Shown here: positions 38,440 through 50,136 of the stretch, in pieces
How the letters are laid out: every line of letters begins with the position of its first letter
How positions within the stretch are numbered: position 1 is the first letter of the stretch
Notes under the pieces: model-generated
Database searches by the model: none
What the model saw: the letters and a program-made list of their open reading frames with translations, nothing else
Told to the model about the DNA's origin: nothing
NCBI GenBank assembly: GCA_036417435.1
Contig: CM070900.1
Span: 166,956,815 to 167,020,814 of the forward strand
DNA from: Inia geoffrensis
Taxonomy: Eukaryota; Chordata; Mammalia; Artiodactyla; Iniidae
Direction: 5' to 3'
DNA: 64,000 bases
Made by a program: the position numbers and the translations under genes

Positions 38440-39592
38440 AGGGGGGTCAAGATTGCAGAGTATAAAGATGCAGAATTCACCTTCCTCCACAAACACATCA
38501 AAAATACATCTACATGTGGAACAATTCTCAATGAAAACTAGCTGGAGACTCCTGTGCAACCAAGGCTGAAAGAAAAATTCACAGGAAATCAAGTAGGAAG
38601 GGAAGAGAAGCCATTAGATTGGGACCTGTGTCCCAGAGAGGGGACTCAGAAGAGGAGAGGGATTACATGAATGGAGAACCTCCCTGAAGAGTGAGCAGTT
38701 TGAGCCACATATTGGGCAGCCCAGCTCTGGGGTCCAACAATGGGAAGATGAATTCACTAGGCTGCTCGGAGGGCTGGTGGGGCTAACAGGAGGGCTGTGG
38801 GAAGCTTGGACTCTGCTCATGAGGAACATGCACATGCTTGCTTACTCCCAAAATAGGGCAGAGAAGGCAGATTAAAACTGCACAGGCCATTACTAGTTTC
38901 AGCAACTGCCCAGGTACATACCCCAACCTTGGCTGAGAGACTGCTCCAGCCCCACTTGACACAGCTCCACACTGGGGTGAGGGCTGCCACAACCAAAAAA
39001 AGAGTTCAGCTATGAGGCACAAATTCAACTCAGATCTCAAGCAGTGTCTGAGCAGGGTGGGGGCAACTATTACCAGGTCTTACAGAAGCAGCACATCAGA
39101 AATAGTCTGGATCTCTGACTGGCCAAAATGCCAGAGCTCATGATCAGCTGAGCATCTATGCCAGCCCCTCTTGTCCCAGCACAGCTCGCAACAGGAGTGA
39201 GGGTGCTGGTGCTGGGAGACGGGACAGCACACACTTAAAGAGAACAGAGTCAGCTCAGACCTGAACCTTAGGGCTTCTCCTCCAGCAACTTGGGACCCAA
39301 CCCAGGACCTGATAGGGCAGGGAAGGCCACTGAGCAGAGGAGAAGCCCCAGCTCACAGTAGCCTCTGGCCCTAGCCCCTTCATCTCCAGAACCACCTCCT
39401 ATCAAGGTGATAGCTGCCAGTACACCTTAGGTAAAGATATGACTTGTGTTTAAGTCAGATCCAGCTCTCCCACCAAAGCCACTGGGCACACACATACTCT
39501 ATAGGGACACTCCCACACAAGAACACCTTTTCAAGACCACATAAAGTAACTTGTTTCACCTAATTTCATAGAGACAGAGAAAGTTAAGCAAA

Positions 39593-40488
39593 ATGAGAAG
39601 ATGGAGAAATTTGTGTCAATTGAAAGAACAAGAGAAAACTGCTGGAAAAACAACTAATGAAAGAGAAATAAGGGATTTACCAAACAAAGAATTCAAAGAA
39701 TTAGTATTAAGAATGCTAACTGAATTAGGGAAAAGAAGAGATGAACATAGTGAGAATTTTAACAAGGAACTAGAAAAATAAAAAAAAGTATCAGTCAGAA
39801 ATGAGGAACACAATAACTGAAATGAAAAACATACTGGAATGAATGAACAGCAGACTACATGATACAGAAGAACACGTAAGTGATCTGGAAAAAAGAATGA
39901 TAGAAATCACCCAATCAGAACAGTAAAAACAAAAATAAATAAATAAAAATGAAAACATTTTAAGTGTCCTTTGGGATAACATCAAGCATACAAACATTCA
40001 TATTATAGTGGTCCTAGAAGGGAAAGACAGAAAGAAGGGGGTTGAAAATATATTTGATGAAAATTATGGCTGAATATGTTCCAAACAAGAAGAAGGAAAT
40101 AGATATCAAGTTAGAGAAAACACAGAGGCTCCCAAGGAAGATGAACTAAAACAGACTCCCAGCAGCACATATCATAATTAAAATGGCAAAAGTTAAACAT
40201 AAAGAGAGAATGCTAAAGGCAGCAAGAGAAAGACAAAGAGTAATGTACAAGGGAATCCCTATAAAGATACCAACTGATTTCTCTGCAGAAACTTTTCAGG
40301 CCAGAGGGGAATGGCATGATGTATTCAAATTCCTGAAAGGGAATAACCTGCAACCTAGGATACTCAACACAGCAAGATTATCATTTAAAATAGAAGGAGA
40401 GAGAAATAATTTCTCAGACAAGCCAAAACTAAAACAATTCAGCAATACTAAACCTACCCTAAACAAAATGTTGAAGGGTCTTCTCTAA
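39593..40488 (+). pseudogene. L1 ORF1p remnant
   Basis: ORF1p is the L1 RNA-binding chaperone: coiled coil, RRM, C-terminal domain. The N-terminal frame 39593-39781 carries PNKEFKELVLRMLTELGKR, the start of the coiled coil. The middle (39782-40182) is shifted but recognisable (tgatctggaaaaaagaatgatag, aggctcccaaggaagatgaac). The frame 40183-40488 is the C-terminal domain (MYKGIPIKIPTDFSAETFQARGEWHDVFKFL, ending TLNKMLKGLL at a TAA). At least two frameshifts are needed to read through, so it makes no full protein. Confidence 0.85.
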
Positions 40489-40949
40489 ATGTAAAAGAAG
40501 TAAGAATCCATAGGAAGCAAAAATCCCAATAGGAAAGGCAAATATATAGTAAGGACTGAAGATCACTTAAGTCAGCTAGTATGCATATGAAAAAAGAAAA
40601 ATTTGTAAGATCCACAATAACTAGAATAATAAGTAAAGGAAAAAACAAGAAGATGTAAGATATGACATCAAAAACAGAAAATGTGGGGGCAGGGTAAAAA
40701 ATGTAGGTCTTCTCAAATGTGTTTAAACATAAATGACTATCATTTTAAGACAAGTAGATATAGGTCAACATATTTGAAGCTCATGGTAACCACATATCAA
40801 AAACCTATAAGAGAAAAAAAAACTAGATAGAAAGGAACACAAGCATACCACTAAAAAAAGTTATCAAACCAGAAGGTAAGAAAGTAAAAAGAGAAAAAAA
40901 AGAACAGAGAAGAAGTACAAAACAACTGGAAAACAAGGTTTAAAATAGC

Positions 40950-43726
40950 AATAAGTACATACCTATTAATAATTATTTAAATGTCGACAGACTAAATGCT
41001 CCAATCAAAAGACTTAGGGTGGGTAAATGGATAAATATTCAAGACATCTTTATGTGGCTTACAAGAGACACACTTCAGAACTAAAGACACATACAGACTG
41101 AAAGTGAAGGGATGGAAAAAGGCATTCCAAGAAAATGAAAGCAACAAGAAAGTTGGGTGGCAATACTCATATAAGACAAAATAGACCATAAATCAAAGTC
41201 TATAACAAAAGACAAAGAAGGGTATTATATAATGATAATAGGATCAATAAAAGAGGAGGATATAACACTCATTAACATATATACACCTAACAGAGGAGGG
41301 CCTCGATATATGAAATATTAATAGACATAAACGGAAAAATTAATAATAATATAATAATAATAGGGGACTTTAACAGCCCACTTAAATCAATGGAGAGATC
41401 ATCCAGAAAGCAAATCAATAAAGAAACATTGGTCTTACATCACACATTAGAACGGTTGCGCTTAATAGATATCTACAGTATATGTCATCTAAAAAGAGCA
41501 GAATATGCATTCTTTTCAAGTGCACATGAAATGCTTTCAGGACAAATCACATGCTATGCCACAAAACAAGTCTCAATAAATTAATAGGATAGAAATTATA
41601 TCAAGTATATTTTTTGACCAAAAATGTTTGAATCTAGAAATCAATTACAAGAAGAAAAATGGGTATAGCAATAACACACGGAGACTAAACAACATGGTAC
41701 TAAAAAAAAATGAAGAAATCAAAGAGAAAATTAGAAAGTACCTTGACAAAAATGAAAATCAAATACAACTTTCCAAAATTTATGGGATGCAGCAAAAGCT
41801 GATCTAAGAAGGAAGTTTATAGCAATATAGGCCGACCTCAACAAATATCTCAAATAAACAACCTAACCTACCATCTAAAGAAATAAGAAGAAGAATAAAC
41901 AAAGCCCAAAGTCAACAAAAGGAAAGTAATAAAATCAGAGACCACCCCCACAAAAAAAAAGAAGAAAATAAATGTTAAGAAAATGAAAACAAGAGCTATT
42001 TTTTTGAGAGGATAAACAAAATCGATAAACCTTTAGCCAGGATCATCAGGAAAAAAAGAGAGAGGACTCAAATAAATAAAATAAGAAATGAAAGAGGAGA
42101 AATAATAACAGATGCCACAGATATATAAAAATGTATAAGAGAATGGTACAAATGATTTTATTCCAAAAACTGGACAACCTGGAAGAAATGGACCAATTTC
42201 AAGAAACATACAGCTTCCCAACATTAAATAAGGAATGAATTAATTTGGTAAAGTTGCAGGATACAAAGTTAATACACAGAAATCTCTTGCATTTCTATAC
42301 ACTAACAATGAAAGATCAGAAAGAGAGATTAAAAAAACAATCCCATTTACCACCACATCAAAAATAATAACATATCTGGGAATAAACCTACCTAAGGAGG
42401 CAAAAGACCTGTACTCTGAAAACTCTAAGACACTGATGAAAGAAATAAAAGATGACACAACCAGATGGAAAGATATACCCTGTTCTTGGATTGGAAGAAT
42501 CAATATTGCTAAAATGGCTATACTACCCAAAGTAATCTACAGATTCCATGCAATCGCAATCAAATTACTAATGGCATTTTTCACAGAACTGGATAAAAAA
42601 AATCTTAAAGATTGTATGGAGACACAAAAGATCCTGAATAGCCAAAGCAATCTTGAGAAAGAAAAATGGAGCTGGAGGAATCAGGGTCCCTGATTCAGAC
42701 TATACTACAAAGCTACAGTCATCCAAACAGTATGGTACTGGCACAAAAACATAAATATAGATCAATGGAACAGAACAGAAAGCCCAGAAATAAAACCACA
42801 CACCTATGGTCAATTAATCTATGACAAAGGAGGTAAGATTATACAATGTAAAAAAGACAGGCTCTACAATAAATGGTGCTGGGAAAACTGGACATCTACA
42901 TGTAAAAAATGAAACTAGAACATTCTTTAATACCATATGCACACAAAAAAACTCAAAATGGATTAAAGACCTAAATGTAAGACTGGATACTATAAAGCTC
43001 TTAGAGGAAAACATAGGCAGAAAACTCTTTGACAAATAATATGACTGTTAAGGGTTAATATCTAAAATATATAAACAGCTCAGGCAACTCAATATCAAAA
43101 AAAATAGACACTATTAAAAATGAGTAGAAGATCTGAATAAACATTTCTACAAAGAAGTCATACAGATGGCCAAAAGGTATATGAAAAACTGTTCAACATC
43201 AGTAATTATCAGAGAAATTAAAATCAAAACCACAATGAGGTATCACCTCACACCTGTCAAATGGCTATCATCAAAATGTCTACAAATAACAAATACTGGT
43301 GAGAATGTGGAGAAAAGGGAGGCCTTGTACACTGTCGCTGGGAATGGAAGTTAGTGCAGCCACTATGTAAAACACTATGGAAGTTCCTCAAAAACTAAGC
43401 ATAGAACTACCATATCATCCAGCAATTCTACTCCTGGGTATTTATACAAAGAAAATAAAACACTAATTTGAAAAGATACATGCACCCTAATGTTCATAGC
43501 AGCATTATTTACAATTGGCAAGATATGGAAGGAAACTAATTGTCCATCAACAGTTGAATGGATACAGAAGATGTATATATAATGCAATACCACACAGCTA
43601 TAAACAGTGATGAAGTTTTGCCATTTGTAACAACATGGATGGACCTGGAGGGTATTATGCTAAGTGAAATAAGTCAGACAGAGAAAGACAAATATTCTAT
43701 GTTATCACTTATACATGGAATCTAAA
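40950..43726 (+). pseudogene. L1 ORF2p remnant missing the RT active site
   Basis: The endonuclease part is visible at about 40960-41640 (QETHF motif near 41063, KAFQENESNKK, then the DIYSICHLKRAEY block at 41470-41520). The linker follows, then the fingers entry (NLEEMDQFQETYS near 42175). The next bases continue at the segment coding for [14 protein letters not shown] sequence (42238), which normally lies after the FADD box. Roughly 700 bp of fingers and palm are therefore gone. The thumb and C-terminal domain resume (42436-42693, then 43166-43354) with further shifts. It cannot encode a working polymerase. Confidence 0.85.
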
Positions 43727-44154
43727 AAATAATAAAACTGAATGCATATGACAAAACAGGAACACTTTCACAGATATAGAGAAGAAACTAGTGGTAACCA
43801 GAGAGGAGAAGGAAGTGGGGAGAGACGAGATGGTCCTATGGAATTAAGAGATACAAACTACTATGTATAAAATAAATAAGTAACAAGGATATATTGTACA
43901 GAACAGGGAAATGTAACCATTATCTTGAAATAACTTTAAGTGAATTTTAATCTACAAAAAAATATTGAATCACTATGTTTTACATTTGAAATGAATAAAA
44001 TATTATAAATCAAGTAAATTTCAATAAAAAATTTAAAATACTTGTAAAGAATACATAGAGAGTACTATTTACAAATAAAGAAACCTGGACTCAAAGAATC
44101 ATTAAATTATTGTATGACTCCTCCAAACAAATAAAATACAATAAAAGTAATGTT

Positions 44155-44770
44155 CATGATGTCAGAAACATGGTGGAATAAAAGGTCCACATTCCTCAAC
44201 TCCCCCATAGAAACATAATTTTTCATCTGTGAAAAGTGCCTTTGTGGAAGCCTTGGCACCAAGGAAGAGTCTGCAAAACGTTGATGGATTCCAAGACTAA
44301 TAAGGTTCCAAGACTAATGGATTGATGGATTCCAAGACTAATAAGGTTCACTTCCAGAAGGCAGGCCCTCACCCTGGTGGCAAGTTTGCTGTGTTTCAGT
44401 CCCAGATGGGAACCTGAGACAGCCCTGTGCTCCTATTGACTCTGCTCTTGTCCCACTTTTGCATGGTCTTCCAACCAACTCCATCCACCAATGGATAGGG
44501 GAGAAGCCATACCCACCAGCATCCCCTGGTAATAGACCTTCTTATAGACTCTGAAAGAGCCCATAACCCAGCAGCAGCCCTGCCTGACTGTGGTCCCAAG
44601 GCTGTCTTATCAGGCTGGGAACCAGACAGAAGTCAGTCCTTACATGCCAAAACCAGTCTTAAAGACTGGAAAAGGTCTCTGCTCCTTCAAATGACAACAC
44701 ATGGCTACACATATCATGAAGAACCAGGGCAAATATGACACCACCAAAGGAAACTACTATTACATCTTGA
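44155..44770 (+). mobile_element. Ancient L1M 5' end (5' UTR and ORF1 approach)
   Basis: The sequence begins with an ...aaacatggtgga.taaaa... block and runs through a GC-richer UTR to the block catgaagaaccagggcaaatatgacaccacc. That block precedes ORF1 in old mammalian L1 families. It then stops abruptly, so only the 5' end is present. Confidence 0.6.
44281..44350. repeat. 41-bp tandem duplication
   Basis: The unit beginning ttgatggattccaagacta starts at 44281 and again at 44322. The second copy is incomplete (about 28 bp). The first 26-27 bases of both copies are identical, so the duplication is fairly recent relative to the host L1M. Confidence 0.9.
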
Positions 44771-44984
44771 AAACTGAGTTTATACAATTTATCTCTTGTT
44801 TCCTACAAGACATTACAGTAGAAACATAAATACTTCCTACTGTAGTTATATTACATGACTATATACTTAGAGTAATTAATAGGCAAGTGAATATACATTT
44901 TAATTCTGTATGTTTTTTTTTAATTAGCTACTCATAAGCCACCATTTGGTTATGTAAGAAGATGCTTACAATAATAATGATAAT

Positions 44985-45228
44985 AATAAAATATATTGCT
45001 TACAATATGCCAGTAACTGTGCTATGTATTTTGAGCATGGGGTATTGTTTGACCCTCAAATAAACATATGCATTATTATTACCATCTCTTTATACACTCT
45101 AAGTACCTGAAACCTATTAAATATTTCTAGAAAATTAAATCTAATGGAATAACTAATATTATTTAGCTTTGATGTAGCTGGAAACCAGGCTTATTTAATG
45201 TAAGAGACATGCTGTTAACTACTTCATT
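44985..45228 (+). mobile_element. MIR element
   Basis: The order tgccagtaactgtgctatg, a degenerate ...taatcctcac-like segment (tttgaccctcaaataaac), and gtagctggaaaccaggc then gacatgctgttaac fits the core and 3' side of MIR. Strongly diverged, as expected for its age. Confidence 0.55.
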
Positions 45229-48200
45229 GGTCATTCTCTTAAAAGTATCTTGTAATTTTTAAAAAGACACATCTTCTAAGTTACACATATTATATTTATT
45301 ATCATGTAACTCAGAAAATAACACAGATTCACTTAAAGCGTCCATTCTATCCAAATAAAATCAGCCTCAATCTGAGAATCTTGGAAGAACATAGAAATTA
45401 CCAGTTCCTAAACATAAAAGGTCTTTGTGAAAATATATAAGTAGCAGAACAGATGTATATTATGGTATCAAGCTATAAGTGTTTGATGTCTGGGTGTGGT
45501 GCACATGTACTTTTTGTTTGTTTGTTTTGTTTCTGCTAGGGCAAACTTTGAAATCATCTTTACATGTAATAGTTTATAATGTAGAACAAGTTCCCTTTTC
45601 TGAAAGTTGAATATTTACCAGTACACATTTTATATCCATGCCTTTTTTCTTGATATTTTGATTATTTTCAATAGGTATTACTCATCATCTCCTTAAGATT
45701 ATGATAGTTATAAATATTAATCAGAATCTAACATGGAAACAATAGCAAATCACAGGTATAAGAGGAACGTTTATTATATACATACATTATTTAGCCCTTA
45801 TTCCATTTCTCAGAATTTAACAAGGTTAACTTCCCCACCCACAACACACACAAACAAACACCTATAAAATAATTTTAAAAATTTGTCTGGCCATGCCTTA
45901 TTAGATATAAGCATACGAGAGCCATGTGGAAAATTAATTAAGAATAATTTTTAGTTTGATTATCTGACACAATGAAGAGATAAATTTAAATTGATGTTAA
46001 CTGTGAAACTCATAGACATATTATTGGAAAGGTAGAAAAGTCAATGAATACTTCAAGGAGATATTAAATTAATATACCATGGAAAGCACATACAAATAAA
46101 ATAACAGTAAACATGGCCAAAATTTATAGGGAGTTTAGAAAACTTTCCAGGCTATCACATAAATGTTTAGCTTTGTAATACCATTTCAGTACTGCAGTGG
46201 CAATTATTCTCTCTAGATACTGAAGAACTGAAGGTGAAAGGACATGGAAAATAATTTTTTGTCTGGATTCAACCAATCTCTAAACTATTCTCATTTAAAT
46301 GAATAAAATGGACATGAACATTAATAAACCACAAAGTGTGTGGTACATTGTAGATAATTTAGAGAAAATTGTAGTCCTATAAAAAGTGGTGTGTTTGAGA
46401 GCAGGAAGAATATTTTAAGCTAAAATAAATCCCAAGTGACTAACACAAAGGCTGACACATAGCAAATCTCATTAATGTTTATTTAGTACAATATTAGAAT
46501 AAATTCAAGATGCCAAATATCTGACATTGTACCTATTCCATAAAATGGGCTCTCTATGGAAATTATTCCTGGTCATATCTTGTTTTATATTGCAATTTAG
46601 ATATAACTTATTGTTATTAAGGCACTATACTGATTATTATGACTCTAGAAAATGAGATCAATCAAAAATAACCTAAACATTCAAAACTGTCCCTAGTTCT
46701 AATATCTTGAAATGAATTAATATGAATTTGGAATGTCAAATGTAAAAATACTGTGGTAGCCTTCATGGAGTGAAGGAAAAGGATGGTTTACACATTTTTA
46801 CTTTCATAATTTTTTTGTAGCATATAGGAAAAAGAAAATGACAGCACTTTATACAAAAGACTCTTAGATACAATTTGTTATTTAGAAATAACTTTTTTTT
46901 GCCACAAAAGTGATTGAGTTAAAAAGAAAAACAAGTAAAAAACCACCTAAATTTTAGAATTGAAATTGGCCATAAACTTAAATACCTTGCCAAATTAATT
47001 TGAGAGGAGAACACAAGTAATTTGCTTTTCTTTGATGAAATTATATGTACTCAACTTAATTTGATCAACACTTAAAGTCATGATTTGAGTAAAACAAATG
47101 GGAAAAGAACAGTTTGTTTTGAGAACAATTTTTGAACAAATTCAAAATGTATAAGGTATCTGCTTTATGGCATGTAATACTTATGAAGGTAAAACTGGTT
47201 TTGTCAACTTGAGAAAAGTGTCATTGGCTTATTAAATATGAGAAAGTCAAGAGTGAGAGAATCATTAAATAGGTTTATTTTTCCTACTTCTGGAAGATCA
47301 CTTAGGGAGTGATCTATAGCTTTCCTTATCTCTGCCAGCTAACAGAATAGTCATTTTATATTTTCAAGGATTAGAAAGTTAAATCTAAACTAAATTAAAA
47401 AAAATTGATCTTATTTCTATTCAAAGCTAATGCATTCCCATTCAAACACAAATCTCTCCTAAAGTCAGTGACATTCATTGGGATGGAAATTTTTGTTTGC
47501 TCACTTTCTTCATCTCCTTAAGGCTTACAATGACCTTGGTTTAGATCATTTGTGATTTGGGATGAGAAAAGAAATAAGGAAAAAAAAAAAAAAAACATAC
47601 TTAACAGTCTTTAGGTAATTACCAAAAATTAAGATTTATTAAACTGTAAATGAGGGCTTATATTTTTGTTAGCTCATGAGAAACAGGAAGATATATTAAT
47701 GTCACTGCAAACAGAAACAATTGTTGCATTTAATGAAAAACTCATGTCTTCCACAATTTTAGGTAAACACACAAACAGAAATTCTAATCATCAGGAGCTG
47801 AGAAAAAATTCAATTGACAATTAAATTTTATTTAGTAAGGTAACAATTTTGTTTAACATTTCCATTTGAACATACATATTTCATTCTATAGTACTTGAGA
47901 TATTTTTCCAGTCAGGATAGCATGAAACGGAAACATGCTATACGTTAGAAATTGATCATATTATTTTACTGAGAAATAATTTTAAATGAATTTAGCAGCT
48001 AGCTTACATACAATAAGAGAACTAGAAAATGTACGCTTTAAAAATGTACTGGATGAAAGATACGACTACTAGAATATGAGTTTATAACTCACATCACTAT
48101 TATATATGGCATGTGATTATATAGTCAGTTAAAAGTGCAGTGTTGATTTTATTTACATACCTTTTTGAATTTATGTTAATAAAAGCAAATGAATATTAAC

Positions 48201-48341
48201 TATTTTAAATTCAAGCTAAATTAAGTTATTACATTCCAATTAAGAAGGGCACCCGATTTGAGATCCCTGTAGGTATTATAAATACATAGTAAAATTCATA
48301 ATTTATCTTTATTCAATGCAAAATCTATAGAACATTTCTAT
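45229..48341. other. Unique AT-rich DNA
   Basis: About 3.1 kb with no exon or repeat that I recognise. A poly(A) run lies at 47580-47596, and CA-rich sequence at 45836-45865. All frames are short and without family signature. Confidence 0.45.
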
Positions 48342-48379
48342 TGTTTACCTGAAACAAATACACAGTCAGATATTTATCC
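48342..48379 (-). mobile_element. Remnant of the ERV 3' LTR end
   Basis: The sequence tgtttacctgaaacaaata, then cagatatttatccag, matches the terminus of the LTR at 56452-56490 (about 31 of 36 positions) in the same orientation. It is the last about 38 bp of the second LTR of the same provirus, marking its original far boundary. Everything between it and the integrase fragment near 52215 has been replaced by L1 sequence or deleted. Confidence 0.7.
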
Positions 48380-48437
48380 AGCCATTCGTATTTCTTCCTT
48401 GGAAAAATGTCTATTCAGATCCACTGCCCATTTATTT

Positions 48438-50136
48438 TTCTTTTTTTAAAATAATTTTTTAATTGCTTTACAATGTTGAGTTAGTTTCTGCTGTACAGTA
48501 AAGTGAATCAGTTATACATATATCCACTCTTTGTTAGATTTCCTTCCCATTTAGGTCGCCACAGATCACTGAGTAGAGTTTCTAGTGCTAAACAGTAGGT
48601 TCTCATTTGTTACCTATTTTATACATAGTGGTGTATATAGTCAATCACAATTTTCCAATTTGCACCGCCCCCACTTCCCCCCTTGGTAACCATAAGTTTG
48701 TTCTCTACATCTGTGACTCTATTTCTGCTTTGCCAATAAGTTCATCTGTACCATTTTTCTAGATTCCATATATAAGCGATATCATATTTTTCTCTTTCTG
48801 ACTTACTTCACTCTTTATGACAGTCTGTAGGTCCATCATGTCTCTGAAAATGACACTATTTCATTTCTTTTAATGGCTGAGTTGTATATCCATTGTACAT
48901 ACGTACCACATCTTCCTTATCCATTCTTCTGTCAATGGATATTTAGATTGCTTCCATGACTTGGGTATTGTAAACAGTGCTGCAATGAACATTGGGGTGA
49001 ATGTATCCTTTCAGATCATGTTTTTCTTTGGGCATATGTCCAGGACTGCGATTGCTGGATCATATGGGAGCTCTATTTTTAGTTTTTTAAGGAACCTCCG
49101 AACTGTTTTCCATAGTGGCTGTACCAATTTACCTTCCCACTGACAGTGCAAGAGGATTCTCTTTTCTCCACACCCTCTCCAGCATTTATTGTTTCCAGAT
49201 TTTTTGATGATGCCCATTCTGACTGGTGTGAGGTGATACCTCATTGTAGCTTTGGTTTGCATTTCTTTAAAAATTAGTGATGTTGAGCATCTTTTCATGT
49301 GCTTTTTGGCCATGTGTATGTCTTCTTTGAAGAAATGTCTATTTAGATCTTCCCCCCATTTTTTGATTGGGTTATTTGTTTTTTCAATATTGAGCTGCAT
49401 AAGCTATTTGTATATTTTGAAGATTAATCCCTTGTCAGTTGCTTTATTTGCAAATATTTTCACCCATTCTGTGGGTTGTCTTTTTGTTTTATTTATGGTT
49501 TCCTTTGCTGTGCAAAAGATTTTAAGGTTTAATCAGATCCTATTTATTTTTATTTTCATTACTTTAGGAGGTGGATCAAAAAAGATCTTGCTGTGATTTA
49601 TGTCAAAGAATGTTCTGCCTATGTTTACGTCTAAGAGTTTTATAGCAAATGGCCTTATATTTAGGTCTTTAATCCATATTTTTTTCTTTTTTTTTTTTTT
49701 TTTTTGTGGTACACGGGCCTCTCACTGTTGTGGCCTTCTCCTGTTGTGGAGCACAGGCTCCGGATGCGCAGGCTCAGTGGCCATGGCTCATGGGCCCAGC
49801 CGCTCTGCGGCATGTGGTATCCTCCTAGACCGGGGCACAAACCCATGTCCCCTGCACTGGCAGGAGGACTCTCAACCACTGCGCCACCAGGGAAGCCCCT
49901 TTAATCCATTTTGAGTTTATTTTTCTTATGGTGTTGGGGAGTGTTCTAATTACATTCTTCTACATGCAGGTGTCCAGTTTTTCCTAGCACCACTTATTGA
50001 AGAGACTCTCCATTGTATATCCTTGCCTCCTTTGTCATCAATAAGGTGACCATAGGTGAGTGGATTTATCTCTGGGCTTTCTATCATGTTCCATTGATTT
50101 ATATTTCTTTTTTGCCAGTACCATACAGTCTTGATT
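48438..50136 (-). mobile_element. Younger 5'-truncated L1 nested in the older L1, with SINE
   Basis: The low-coordinate end is a poly(T)-rich stretch at about 48438-48462, followed by the L1 3' UTR (attgctttacaatgttgagt, tgtacagtaaagtgaatcag). ORF2 tail frames follow at 49011-49400 on the minus strand ([14 protein letters not shown] and [13 protein letters not shown]). It ends 5'-truncated at the tgccagtaccatacagtcttgatt segment near 50130. Short direct repeats around gcccatt on both sides fit a target-site duplication. The last Cys of the C-terminal motif is Gly here. Confidence 0.85.
49679..49899 (-). mobile_element. Cetacean CHR-type SINE nested in the younger L1
   Basis: A poly(T) region at 49680-49705 is followed by the reverse complement of the SINE, ending gcgccaccagggaagcccc. 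The duplication tttaatccat lies at 49668-49677 and 49900-49909. It is the innermost and therefore latest layer of this nest. Confidence 0.95.

Larger units (their letters stand above)
38440..44035 (+). mobile_element. Nearly full-length older L1 with RT-core deletion
   Basis: The 5' UTR starts near 38440 and shares its opening with the L1 at 58869 (aaatacatctacatgtgg). The GC-rich 5' UTR runs to about 39590, followed by ORF1 (39593-40488), ORF2 (about 40950-43726) and a 3' UTR ending in AATAAA-rich sequence at about 43990-44035. Length is about 5.6 kb. ORF2 lacks most of the RT palm: at about 42238 the sequence passes from the fingers region directly to the segment after the catalytic box. 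Confidence 0.9.

Noticed and set aside
44396..44599. 67-codon minus frame in GC-richer DNA
   Set aside because: It lies in the 5' part of an ancient L1M element and has no similarity that I recognise.
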